Positions 9,118-18,101 of a stretch of 18,101 bases of DNA are shown in pieces; within the stretch, counting starts at the first letter, position 1; every line of letters begins with the position of its first letter. The notes below the pieces were generated by a model that made no database searches, was not told the origin of the DNA, and saw nothing but the letters and a program-made list of their open reading frames with translations. The stretch comes from Gymnopilus junonius (Eukaryota > Basidiomycota > Agaricomycetes > Agaricales > Galerinaceae): the NCBI GenBank assembly GCA_015501075.1, contig JADNYJ010000619.1:1-18101 (forward strand), in the 5' to 3' direction. Made by a program: the position numbers and the translations under genes.

Positions 9118-10877
9118 CCTTTACTAAGTTTGAATAGGAGGGCTGGTTGCAGAAAGCCAATTGAGAAAGTTGAACTGGATGCAAAGTTCTTTGCAGACTA
9201 CGTTAAATACGCGAATGCCCGTTTAAGAGTACATCTGCCAATGACTGTGTGGATTTCCTACTGGGGTGAATTGTACATTTCGTCCCCGAGCCGCAGAATG
9301 GAAGGGATCTTACCTGTAAAGAGCAGCTGTCATCGGGAGCCCCACCAGTGTCCAGGAGCGCAGTGTCCTTCGTGTACGACCGGCGTATGATTATGTACAG
9401 CTGGTGTCATTTAAATCCTTGCAGTTCAGAATGAGTCGAAGAAAGGGAGAAGAAATGCCTAGAAAACGGCGCCACGGTGACCCAGGAAAAGTTGGTCTAA
9501 TTCAAGCTCTTTGCCGCAATACACCCTACTGCCGAGCGGACGGTCATGATCAAAAGAAATTATCCAGTGTCATGTGCAGGAAGCAGGGTCTACCCGTGCT
9601 GCAACCAGTCTCTTAAAAGTAATTGACTCGACAAGAAGTCCAAGCATCTCCTTTGCGGATTTACAAATTATCTCCTTTCCAGAACGGATATCAACGTAAT
9701 GAGCGCACAGAAGCGCCCAAGGCGTCTAGGCGCTCAGGTCTCGTTTGCTACGGCAATATAGTGGGAGCCGGAAGGCAAATTCCTTTGTGGTTGTTGAATT
9801 ATGCACTGGATCACCACCCCGTGAAGTATTAACCCAGTATGATGAGTTATTGTAAGGAGCGGGCTAACAGTAATGCCAGATACACAGGCCCAGTGATTTT
9901 GTACCGCAGAGCAATCAGACCGACATCCCGAAGTTGTATCATAGTCGAGTCATTCAAGATCATCAGCGCCTCCGCACGGCATAGTAACCTGTAGAGAAAG
10001 ACGGGTAGAACATTACTGGCCGGGCACCTTTCAAAAAAAGGAAGAGAAATGTTTCCGTGAGGGAGAACCAGTGGCTAAAATGCTAGCGTGTAAATAATGA
10101 GGAAGGCAGTACGTACCATGGGGCGATCCGAGGTATTTGGGTGATCTGAATATGATACGAGGAGAGCGGATATCTTTTAACTACTGAAGTTGTGACGTAA
10201 AAATGTCCCAAAGGGTCCAGAGAGCCCGCAAAAGCCGATATCGATGAGTGCTTAGGCTATTTGCATGTTGAAACTTGAGAACAGCTTTCAAAGGGCCAAG
10301 GCAGAGATGTCCTAAAAATCACAGAAAATGGAGCGTCGTTATAATATCCGACGCGAAGAGAAGTCATTAAGACTCTGCACAGTTGCAACTAATTTAAAAG
10401 AAGTTTTTGTGTCCGTGTCGGTCCGGCGATGAATTCCAGCTGAGAAAGCAGCAAAAAAGCAGTCAAATAGTTCCGATGTCGAGCCGACATAGCAGATAGT
10501 GAGAAGAAAAAAAACACAACAAACTAGGCAGCTGAGTCGCAGAGCTTTATGTGGGCACTGGGCGGGTTCACTGCCGAAGGAGTGGGTTAAGGAACGTACT
10601 ACGTTAGTACACTAGTCGAGGTCACGATCAGGAGGAGCGTGATGTGACTGACTTGGCAACTGGTTGCTCGCCGTCCTCTTCCTTAAATTTCTTCCTTTGC
10701 TTAAAGCGTCCTAGCGACACTCGAAATGAGGGCTGTAGTACTTAAGGGTTGCGCATTTCTTTTATTCGATTCTTCTGACTTCGACAGTGAAAATTTATAG
10801 AGAATGAATTTTCCGAACTCGGTACTGGACAGAAGCAAAGAAAAATCTACCACAAGCCCTCCTCGTAGTTTCATTGA
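9118..10877. other. Gene-poor interval of about 1.8 kb
   Basis: No supported gene. Plus-strand frames at 9404-9616 and 9623-9832 lack recognisable domains. On the minus strand a small frame around 9860-10000 follows a CTCTACAG acceptor-like site, and a GTACGT donor-like site lies near 10120, but no coherent protein emerges. A short inverted repeat (GAGCGC 9701-9706 with GCGCTC 9730-9735) and a palindrome (ATGTCG-AGC-CGACAT, about 10480-10494) are present. The interval would hold the promoter or 5' leader of the dsRBD gene and the 3' flank of the GTPase gene. Confidence 0.5.
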
Positions 10878-12435
10878 TCAGATCCCAAACACGCTGTCAA
10901 GGGCTCGTCCGATCATGGCAAAGAATCCGCCTCCAGCCGCACGTCTGCTTCTACGTAACTCTTCAATCTGACGATTCAGTTCTTGCCTTTCTGCAAAGGA
11001 AGTAGACGCAGATTGTTCCAATTGCCTCCTCAGTGCTTGCATCTGGCGGTTGCTCTCTGCATTTGCCCTCTCGTGCTCCTGGTGGGCTGCCTCAGTTAAT
11101 TGCTGCACCCGTTCATCCATCCTGCGCTTCTCCTCGCTATATTCAGAGGCTAATTTGTGTGCATCGTTCTGAACTCTATTCATCTCGGTCTGCAGCTTCC
11201 TGGTTTCAATCTCAAGCTCGCGCCTAGACTCTACGTCTTTGGTCCTGATCGCCTCTGAAAATTCACCAATGAGTTATTTCTACGAAGAAAGATGTACGAC
11301 AGACCTCTCATTTCTTCCTGGAGTGACCTCATCTCGTCGCGATGCTTCCTAATTTGTGTCATTAATTCTCTATTCAACTCCTCCCCAGCTGCGGTCTCTG
11401 AAATTTGCTTCTTCTGGTCCACGAGTTCTCTTTGAATCTGCAAGGCAATAGGGTGGTTTTCCATAATTTGTCTAAGCACAGTATGGGCTGCCTTCTGGGT
11501 GTTGTCGTGACGAAAGAGTTGTCCACCTTTATCAAGGACCGGTTTGAAGAACATGTCCTTGCTAGCCAACTCGTCCTCTCGTGCCTCTCCGACCTCTCTA
11601 CTAACTTCTCCCCACATATTGGTGAGAATGACAACGTTCTTCAATGAACTCTCACCGCAGAGTTGTCGGAACATCTTGAAATTCCGCGTCGAAATCCCGC
11701 CCATTCGGAAATCAGAAATGCGATGAAGGTAGATCACTCCCGCAAGTTGTTTGCCTCCCTCGTATCTTTTTTTCCCCATTAATTTACGCCAGCATTATAG
11801 GACAATCAAGGAACTTACGCCGTAGCGAGGAAAGTAGCAATCATGCGCAATACATCCGTGTCGCTCCTGGTTGTATCATCAAAGCCTGGCGTGTCAATCA
11901 GGGTAACGGCTCGACCGTCTAACTCGAAAGGCTGAGCAACCTGTACGATGCTAGTGCACGACTGAAGGCCACGACCAACTCTAAGATTGGAACCACTTGC
12001 GAGATTTATGAACTAACAATGGTCAACGATTGTGGATCATGATCGATATCCATAGCTTAATGCACTATTCGTACTCACTGTTGTCTTGCCACTTCCTGTG
12101 GCCCCCATAACTCTGCGGATCCTTTCAGCAGGAATTTACGTCCTGCCCAAGCTTAAAACTCACGCGATAACCACATCGGATTCATCTACGACGAATGTCT
12201 ACAATATGATACGTTCTCAATCTTCTGGCACTTTTCGTCAAGATACTAAAATAGTGCGTACCCTGGATAAGGCTGAGGCCGACGCGGTCCATGATCTGTG
12301 CATGATAAGAACCATTTGATGGGCTATATTTTCCATAGGCACTTGCCTTTGGATTTCACTATTCTCGGGGATTTGATGAATGGAGAGAACATTTGAGGGA
12401 GGGCGAGTCTCCAACATTGTTTGGCCGTATAGCAT
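10878..12435 (-). CDS. P-loop GTPase with coiled-coil tail, copy A (intact)
   Basis: Six exons: 12435-12262, 12198-12164, 12112-12079, 12012-11819, 11765-11305 and 11254-10878, giving 424 residues. The five introns are 50-66 nt with GT-AG ends and keep the frame. After a 70-residue leader comes a G domain: Walker A GATGSGKT (about 73-80), a G2-like Ser-Cys-Thr (99-101), DTPG (about 121-124) and a G4-position ILTNMW (about 192-197) instead of the classical NKxD. This resembles the AIG1/IRG-like G-domain proteins expanded in agaricomycetes. Residues about 250-400 are a long Glu/Arg/Gln-rich coiled coil, and the last 18 residues (GGGFFAMIGRALDSVFGI) form a hydrophobic, amphipathic tail that could insert in a membrane. 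The start ATG lies 50 nt after a TATA box. The physiological role of the family is not known to me. It is the downstream member of a tandem pair with copy B. Confidence 0.85.
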
Positions 12436-12484
12436 GTCAAGAGACAGGAGGATCGCCAGGCAGGTATCCCCTAACTATCTGGCC

Positions 12485-12491
12485 CTTTATA
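12485..12491 (-). promoter_or_regulatory. TATA box of GTPase copy A
   Basis: TATAAAG followed by GG on the minus strand, 50 nt before the ATG at 12435. A CACGTG E-box-like motif lies about 33 nt further upstream (12524-12529). Confidence 0.55.
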
Positions 12492-12618
12492 CAGCCTCTT
12501 TAAGTATGCCTGGACTAGGTCGACACGTGTTTAAAACGAGTCTGTACCCAAGCACCGTTGCGCCTTCTAAATCACAAATTAGAAGAACTCGAAGATCAAC
12601 GGAATCGATTGGAGTATA

Positions 12619-12728
12619 AATGACAGATGTGATTCTAGGATTCCCTAGTAAGTCTTGATGTCTTGCTGCGCATTCTCAGTCTGTCAGGGTAGAGTGTGTG
12701 GGATTTGTGCCGAACTTAAGCGCCCATA
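12619..12728. repeat. Upstream block shared with GTPase copy B
   Basis: AATGACAGATGTGA (12619-12632) and GCGCCCATA (12720-12728) recur upstream of copy B at 14367-14380 and 14472-14480. They have the same order and orientation and nearly the same spacing (101 versus 105 nt). The sequence between them is only patchily similar. This marks the duplication as including promoter DNA. Confidence 0.55.
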
Positions 12729-12882
12729 AGTTCGAACTGTGAACTTTTCTTTGCTATTAAGAACCAAATCAATAAGCAAGTTACATAACTCTTTGCGTTA
12801 CTTCGTTAGACGTATTTTTTACTGAGACATGTATGGCCAGATCAGGACAGTATTACGGCTACGGAACATGTTGCTTTTCAAT

Positions 12883-14167
12883 TTACTGTATGGTGCAACC
12901 TCCGCGTTGGTTGTTTCGCAACTCCTCAATCTGGCGAAGAAGTTTCTTCCTTTCCTCGACGGAAGCAGAAGAAGTTTGCTGAAGTTGAACCCTGAGTTCA
13001 CCCATCTGTCGGTTGTAATCTGCGGCTGCCTTGTCAAAATCCTTGCGGGCCGACGACGCCATTTTCTGCATACGTTGCTCCATCTGTCGTTTCTCTTCGT
13101 TATATTTAGTGGCGAGTTTCTGAGCGTCGGTATGAACTCTGTTCATCTCGGCTTGAAGTTTCTTACTTTCAAGCTCGAGTTCAAGCTTTGTTTCTTCGTC
13201 TTTTGTCCTAATGGTCTCTGCAATTTGTATAATTAAGTAATTGTACTCCGTGATAAAATTCAATTGGCCTTCGATACCTTGCATTTCTTCCTGAAGTTGC
13301 TTCATCTCCTCTTTGTGTTTCCGATACTGGGCGATCAATTCCCTGTTTAATTCCTCTCCAGCAGCAGTTTCCGAAATATCTTTCTTTTCCTCGACCAGTT
13401 CCTATTGAATCTGTAAGGGGAGCGGGTGGTTCTCGACAATGTGCCTAAGTACGTTGTGGGACATCTCTTGAGTATTGTCGTGACGCAACATCTGTGCTCC
13501 CTTGTCAAGGACGGGCTTGAAAAAAATGTCTTCAGTGGCCAGCTCATGTTCTCGAGCCTCGCCAACTTCTCGACCAACTTCTCCCCACATGTTGGTGAGG
13601 ATGACGACGTTCTTCAACGAGTTCTCACCACAGAGCTGCCGGAACATCTTGAAGTTACGAGTCGAAATTCCGCCCATTCGGAAGTCAGAGATGCGGTGGA
13701 TGTAGATGATTCCTGACAATTTATGGCCGTTCTCATATCTTTAACTTTTCATGAGATTCACAATGACGTTTACAGGGAAATATAGGGCTCACGCTGTAGA
13801 TAGGAAGGCCGCAATTAGACGCAGTATATCCGTGTCGCTCTTCGAAGTATCATCAAATCCAGGTGTGTCGATAAGGATCACAGACCGGCTGTCTAGCTGA
13901 AACGGCTCAGCAGCCTGTATGTCGCTCGTACAGGACTGGAGACCGCGTCCGACGCGAAGGTTAGAGCCACTGGCGGAATTTATGAACTAGAGATTATTGT
14001 CATGGAATCACTGTCCGAAACCTCTGGTTCAGGAAGAGTTTGTACTTACAGTAGTCTTGCCACTTCCGGTGGCGCCCATTACACTGTATTCAGCATTTTA
14101 GCAATATAATTTGTGCCTGAGAGGCAGAGACCACCAACGCGACAAGTACATGAGAATCGTCCTCCAT
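12883..14167 (-). CDS. P-loop GTPase, copy B, interrupted by an in-frame TAG
   Basis: Exons 14167-14139, 14083-14050, 13986-13793, 13738-13278 and 13217-12883. The middle three (34, 194 and 461 nt) have exactly the lengths of their counterparts in copy A, with introns of 55, 63, 54 and 60 nt. The G domain is complete: GATGSGKT at about 13-20, DTPG at 61-64, ILTNMW at 132-137. TAG at 13404-13402 ends translation after 197 residues, at the codon where copy A has AGA (Arg). Beyond it the frame and the last splice junction are perfectly preserved for another 152 codons of coiled coil. The C-terminus reads GGCTIQ, a match to a farnesylation CaaX box, where copy A has a hydrophobic tail. The product is therefore a 197-residue G domain, unless the stop is read through, is a sequence error, or a separate coiled-coil protein starts at the Met codon at 13338. 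Copy A's 58-codon first exon has no counterpart. Confidence 0.78.
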
Positions 14168-14258
14168 TGCCTGGGTGCCAGATAGGGCCAAATCGAGTGT
14201 AAAGATCAGATAGGGAGAAACCTGGACCTGCGTTGATGTACGTTCTCACTGTTCGAGG

Positions 14259-14268
14259 CCTTTTATTA
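14259..14268 (-). promoter_or_regulatory. TATA-like element of GTPase copy B
   Basis: TAATAAAAGG on the minus strand, 91 nt before the ATG at 14167. It aligns with the TATAAAGGG of copy A, and a CACGTG (14278-14283) sits just upstream, as in copy A. This favours 14167 over an upstream ATG at 14326, whose short frame corresponds to promoter DNA in copy A. Confidence 0.4.
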
Positions 14269-14366
14269 CCGTCTGTACACGTGCGGAATACGTTTCTGTG
14301 CCCACAGATATCTCGTTGCGTGACATGCCTATACTCAAGACTTTCACGTTCTGTGAAGCAAGTATG

Positions 14367-14480
14367 AATGACAGATGTGAAGGAACACTTCTACAAGGAT
14401 CGATAAGGCACACCAAGTAACCCTTACATAGTCCTTGCGGTACGATTTGAAAGTCCTTGAGCTTCTTTTAGGCGCCCATA
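14367..14480. repeat. Upstream block shared with GTPase copy A
   Basis: Carries AATGACAGATGTGA and GCGCCCATA in the same arrangement as 12619-12728. It lies within the 735-nt interval between copy B and the divergent rai1 gene. No further gene was seen in 14168-14902; a second TATA-like site (CTATAAATAG, minus strand, about 14687-14696) and a GTAAGT donor-like site near 14555 could belong to an alternative leader of copy B. Confidence 0.5.
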
Positions 14481-14570
14481 CTCCAACTTCTTACAGAAAA
14501 AGGCAGTCATTTGATGATATGGTTTCGATATAGAAATCACCCGCTTGTACTTACCTTCTTGACACGCTCA

Positions 14571-14591
14571 CTGCGGACTGCGGACTGCGAG
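14571..14591. repeat. CTGCGGA tandem repeat
   Basis: Two perfect and one near-perfect copies of the 7-mer CTGCGGA lie in the divergent intergenic region between GTPase copy B and rai1. No function is evident. Confidence 0.6.
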
Positions 14592-14902
14592 ATAGTGCAC
14601 TAGACCTGTTTCTTCATGAAGCCTGTGTGGCCTCTGTGGGCAGACGGTCATTGGAAGTTCGCTTGAAGTGACAAAGTTCAGAGCATCTATTTATAGATTA
14701 CCGGAACTGTTTGGTTTTCGTCCTGTGAGCAAACAGGATTCAACCACCTTCCTACTCGCCCTCTCGATGTAATGTTTAAACCTTTCTATACAACCATATT
14801 GCCGTCAAAAGGTTGGAATACGGTGATATTGTCTGCGCTTGGATTCTCGGACGGCGATATCTTGAACAAATTACCTTACAGTGGCACTTTGTACCTTTCA
14901 GC

Positions 14903-16617
14903 ATGAATTCAACATCCGGATTTCACTCCTCGCATGGCAAACGAGGCATATCTCATCTTATCAACGAGGAACAAGAAGTCAGCCAGACAAAACGTCGTAA
15001 AACTAAGGGCACGTCTCCTAGAGAGGAGCAACAAGAACGACCCACTAACGGCAATCTTACGGAGCCGACAGGGAAGGCTGGGAGGAGCAGTGCCGTTCCG
15101 CCATCCACGTTTCTTTCGTACCCAAACCTCGCAAATGCCAAACCTCAGTCCATCCCTTTCCAGCAGCCCAGCCAGCTCACTACATTCTCATATACCCCAG
15201 AACATGTCCAAGAGTTTACCGACTCGGCTTTGCGCTATTACGTGGACCCACCTCCTGGAGCAAACCTTTCTTATGGTTTTGAACGCTGGGTGAGAAAAGC
15301 AGATGAGCGCGGTCGGATAGACGCGCTTTTGAAGGCGATATCGCGAGTCAGACACGACCCAAAACACAGTGAGCTGCCAGAGATCGGAGTTGTCTCGTGG
15401 AGGGGTGTCATGACAAAGTACGTGTTGTCTTCATTTTTTATCACGTACAACTCGTTCATTGTATTCTTTTTTGAGGCAGGATTTTAACTGCACCTTACGA
15501 GAATCGTGATGCGTGGGAGTTGAATGTTATGATCGTTAACGGGACACTTTACCTGGAGGAGCATGCCAGTGCAGAACGTTTGAATGAAAAGTGAGCCGTG
15601 TTTAAATATCCGACTGCTTTTACGGCTAACCTCGCCCGTGCCTTCTATGCTCAAAGGAACAATATGACTGACAGGCAGCGATCTCAAACATATTACGGAT
15701 ATGCATTTGAGTCATATTGCACTTCTGAGTTTCCCCGGAAAAGTCACCTCAGAATGACCCGATTCCAGGCGCGCCGCCGGGTTGGGGAGGTGATGTTGAT
15801 ACCAATGTACAATGGTGCAGCGTTGTCCGGACAAAGATCGGGGACATGCGTATTATCATCGGAGGCGAAGTTGATTGTGTCAGAGGTAACGAGAGCGACC
15901 TTCATCTAGTTTGGCTAATCTAAGATGCTCGGATAGGAAAATATACGGGACGAACTGATACCTTCGTGGAACTGAAGACATCACTCGCCATACGTGGACA
16001 GCGTGATGAGGGGAATTTTGAAAGGTATGATTGGACGTCGCTTACTGTCTAGATTTCTGGAAATCGACTGGGCCCGCTGACGGATGGCCATTGCTCTTAT
16101 TAGGAAACTGCTCAAATTTTATTTCCAATCATTCTTACTTGGCGTACCGGTAGGTTTTCATTATCACATACATTATATCGCCTTAACTCATCCCGCGTAG
16201 GAAATTGTAGTGGGTTTCCGGACGCCAGCTGGCGTAGTGACGACTGTCCAGTCGTTTAAGACCATCCAACTGCCACGCCTTGTCCGCGGCAAAGCCGGGG
16301 CATGGGACCCACTGGTGTGCCTAGACTGGGGATATAAGTTCTTGACGTTTCTTAAGGATCTAGTCAGACAGGCGTGTCAGAAAAGTCTAAAGACCAATCT
16401 GGCTCGGTGTGGCGAGTCAAGTTTGTACTGGGTCGGGAGTCACAGTGGAGAGCTTGGTCCTGAGGGAATCACAGACGTGGTAAACGGAGAAGACCGCGTC
16501 GGATTCCTGCCACGATGGTACTGGGATGAAATCCAGCAGGAATTACACGGGAAAGAGCAGGAGGAGGAGAAGCATATGCCAGTGCCACCGTTGGCAAATG
16601 CGGGATGGCAGATATGA
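14903..16617 (+). CDS. rai1: Rai1/DXO-family decapping nuclease, one-base frameshift in exon 3
   Basis: Six exons: 14903-15417, 15480-15590, 15657-15885, 15937-16024, 16104-16149 and 16201-16617, with introns of 62, 66, 51, 79 and 51 nt. About 468 residues result if one missing base in exon 3 is allowed for. Family signatures appear in order: [11 protein letters not shown] across the first junction, [34 protein letters not shown], the acidic [25 protein letters not shown], and [18 protein letters not shown]. The Glu, Asp, Glu and Lys of GGEVD and ELK correspond to metal-binding catalytic residues. Rai1/DXO enzymes remove aberrant or NAD caps from RNA, and Rai1 partners the nuclear exonuclease Rat1. 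The N-terminal ~90 residues are basic and disordered. The frame breaks near 15727-15760 (after CTSEF, before PQNDPIPG), beside a CCCC GG AAAA run. Every other splice and motif is intact, so a sequence error or a very recent mutation is likely. An in-frame ATG at 14813 is an alternative start. Confidence 0.9.
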
Positions 16618-17166
16618 CACGCGTGCGGCGTTGACACCACACATGGATATATCGACATATGGCACGTCGAGGAAGCACTAGAGGACAGACAGACGGATTT
16701 GTCAATTAGTTTTCGCGCAGGAACACGGATGTGTGATCTGGCCGGGGTTGCATCATCGTCAGCCCACCTCACTGCCTTGAGGTCACTTTACCGAGTCATC
16801 TGATGCTGCGACTGGATTGGGCGCGACCATGAGAAGGAGAAGGTCGGACGAATCTATTCTGGACGACGAGGCGTGTTGATTAGAGGGCTAATGGAGGCGT
16901 ATATGTACACCATTACAGACAATAGAAAATGGACGGAAAATGAAAATTATTGTCCGAATCATTTCTGGACCGGCTGAGTATTTTAAAGCCGAAACCCGGA
17001 GAATGCCGATACGCGTCGTCGCGTTTCTCGCAGGGTCCTCGCTCCTCACAAAGGTCTCTCTCTCACCACGATCCACACAGACGCGCTACTGCCCTCCTCA
17101 TCGTCCCCAACAGCGACGAGCTCGCAATTATCAGCAGCAACGACATCGAGCACAGCTCACGCGCGA
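16618..17166. other. Interval between rai1 and the Whi5-like gene
   Basis: No supported gene. It contains the 3' flank of rai1 and presumably the promoter of the next gene. An open frame starting at 16950 runs into the conserved KKAVNKFLARAEVAM segment of that gene. It is an alternative N-terminus if no frame break exists near 17280. Confidence 0.4.
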
Positions 17167-18101
17167 ATGGCGACACCGTCGTCCTCCGCCACGTCGCCCT
17201 CTCCACCCATGCCTTATCTCCATCCCGGCCCACCCTCCCAGCAGGCCTCAGCGTCGTCGCAGGCGGACCCCGTAGACCAAGACAAAGGAAGAAGGCCGTT
17301 AACAAGTTTCTGGCCCGAGCAGAGGTTGCAATGGTACGTGCTTCTTCCTCTCAGCGACGCGTGTTGCAGCAGAGACGTGACGGTCGTTCCGGACTGCACG
17401 GACTCCTGCCGCCCGTATACCCTGTGCGGCTGCATGGCATCCTTGATTTAATGTCATCGTCGCCGACCGTCTCTCCATTCTGAAACCAAATCCCCCTTCT
17501 TACTCATCATTCCCACAGGTAACTCGCGCGCTGAGAGCGCGTCTCGCCTATGCATCCTACAAGGCTACCCATAATATCCCCCACATTCCTTTGCGCGATC
17601 CGAGGCCCAGAGCCAAAGTCAGACGCATCGTTCAATCGGACCATTGCCGCCAAACGAAAGGCGGTTGGAGCTACCGGTTCTTACTCCAGCCAACCGACAA
17701 GTTCCAATAGCGCAGGCGCAGGCAACCTTAGGCGGGGCGGATCAGGAACAATGGCACCTCCGGCCACTGTTTCCTCCCCTCGTTCACATCACACATCTTA
17801 ACGGTGGACCAGCTTATCCCACCTACAATGATGCTGCGAGGAATACTTCTCAAGCTCCGAGTCTCTATACTTCCATTCTAGCCCCCCCTGCGACTAAACA
17901 GGCGAGGACTATACATAACCCTAATGACCGCCTGTCCCAGCTCCCGTAAGGCCTCTGCCATCACCTAGAACGCGCCCGTCAAGACGTCACCACGAAGTGA
18001 TGCTTCTCGTTCACAGGCGAAAGGTAAACAAAACTTCCAAGGCTGGAAAGCTCCCGCGTCTCCCAGCAGACGAAGAACAGCCGGTTGGCTCTATCGACAA
18101 G
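17167..18101 (+). CDS. Whi5-like (GTB-motif) transcriptional repressor, partial and frame-broken
   Basis: Exon 1 is about 17167-17333, followed by an intron at 17334-17518 (GTACGT...CCCACAG, 185 nt), and exon 2 runs to the window edge. The junction joins KKAVNKFLARAEVAM to VTRALRARLAYASYK and ATHNIPHIPLRD. The RALRARLAYASYK core matches the short GTB motif of Whi5/Nrm1, repressors that bind SBF/MBF-type G1/S transcription factors. The rest is low-complexity Ser/Pro/Gln sequence with a conserved-looking LYTSILAPPATKQARTIHNPND. The natural-looking protein can only be followed by changing frame near 17268-17290, 17565-17610 (probably twice), 17800, 17927 and 17985. All but the one near 17800 are explained by one missing base. 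Either the gene is decayed or the sequence carries deletions. The family call is moderate and the exon 1 start uncertain. Confidence 0.5.

Noticed and set aside
9701..9735. GC-rich short inverted repeat resembling a transposon end
   Set aside because: Arms are only six bases and no duplicated target site or second end was found.
14270..14326. Upstream first exon for GTPase copy B starting at ATG 14326
   Set aside because: It could be spliced in phase to the G domain, but the sequence aligns with promoter DNA of copy A (E-box and TATA region), and the intron needed would be 99 nt, longer than the others.

Overview
This window looks like nuclear DNA of a basidiomycete fungus, most likely a mushroom-forming agaricomycete. 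The genes are cut by many tiny GT-AG introns (mostly 47-66 nt), both strands are used, and the families fit: an F-box/LRR gene, tandem P-loop GTPases with a coiled coil, a Rai1/DXO-type decapping nuclease and a J-domain protein. All exon models were made by hand from splice signals and reading-frame continuity.

Layout. 1-1250 (minus): an incomplete alpha-helical protein with a serine-rich tail, tentatively a Pex26-like peroxin. 1734-3078 (plus): a decayed F-box/leucine-rich-repeat gene. 3079-5453: no convincing gene. 5454-6868 (plus): an intact four-exon DnaJ/Hsp40 gene. 7106-7591 (minus): a small Cys-containing protein of unknown function behind a TATA box. 8773-9117 (minus): an 82-residue protein that is a single double-stranded-RNA-binding domain. 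9118-10877: gene-poor. 10878-12435 and 12883-14167 (both minus): tandem paralogues of a GTPase with a coiled-coil tail. The first is intact with a hydrophobic C-terminus. The second has an in-frame TAG separating its G domain from a coiled coil that ends in a CaaX box. 14903-16617 (plus): a six-exon Rai1/DXO gene whose core is complete apart from one missing base in exon 3. 17167-18101 (plus, runs off the window): a probable Whi5-like (GTB-motif) cell-cycle repressor with several single-base frame breaks.

The genes are mostly independent housekeeping or lineage-expanded genes, with no operon-like logic. The main points of interest are: the GTPase pair (nonsense codon, two different membrane-anchor-like C-termini, duplicated promoter DNA); the one-base frame breaks in rai1 and the Whi5-like gene, nearly all of which read as a missing base; the minimal dsRBD protein; and a phased array of GTGACG motifs. 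I saw no tRNA, rRNA, CRISPR array or intact transposon.
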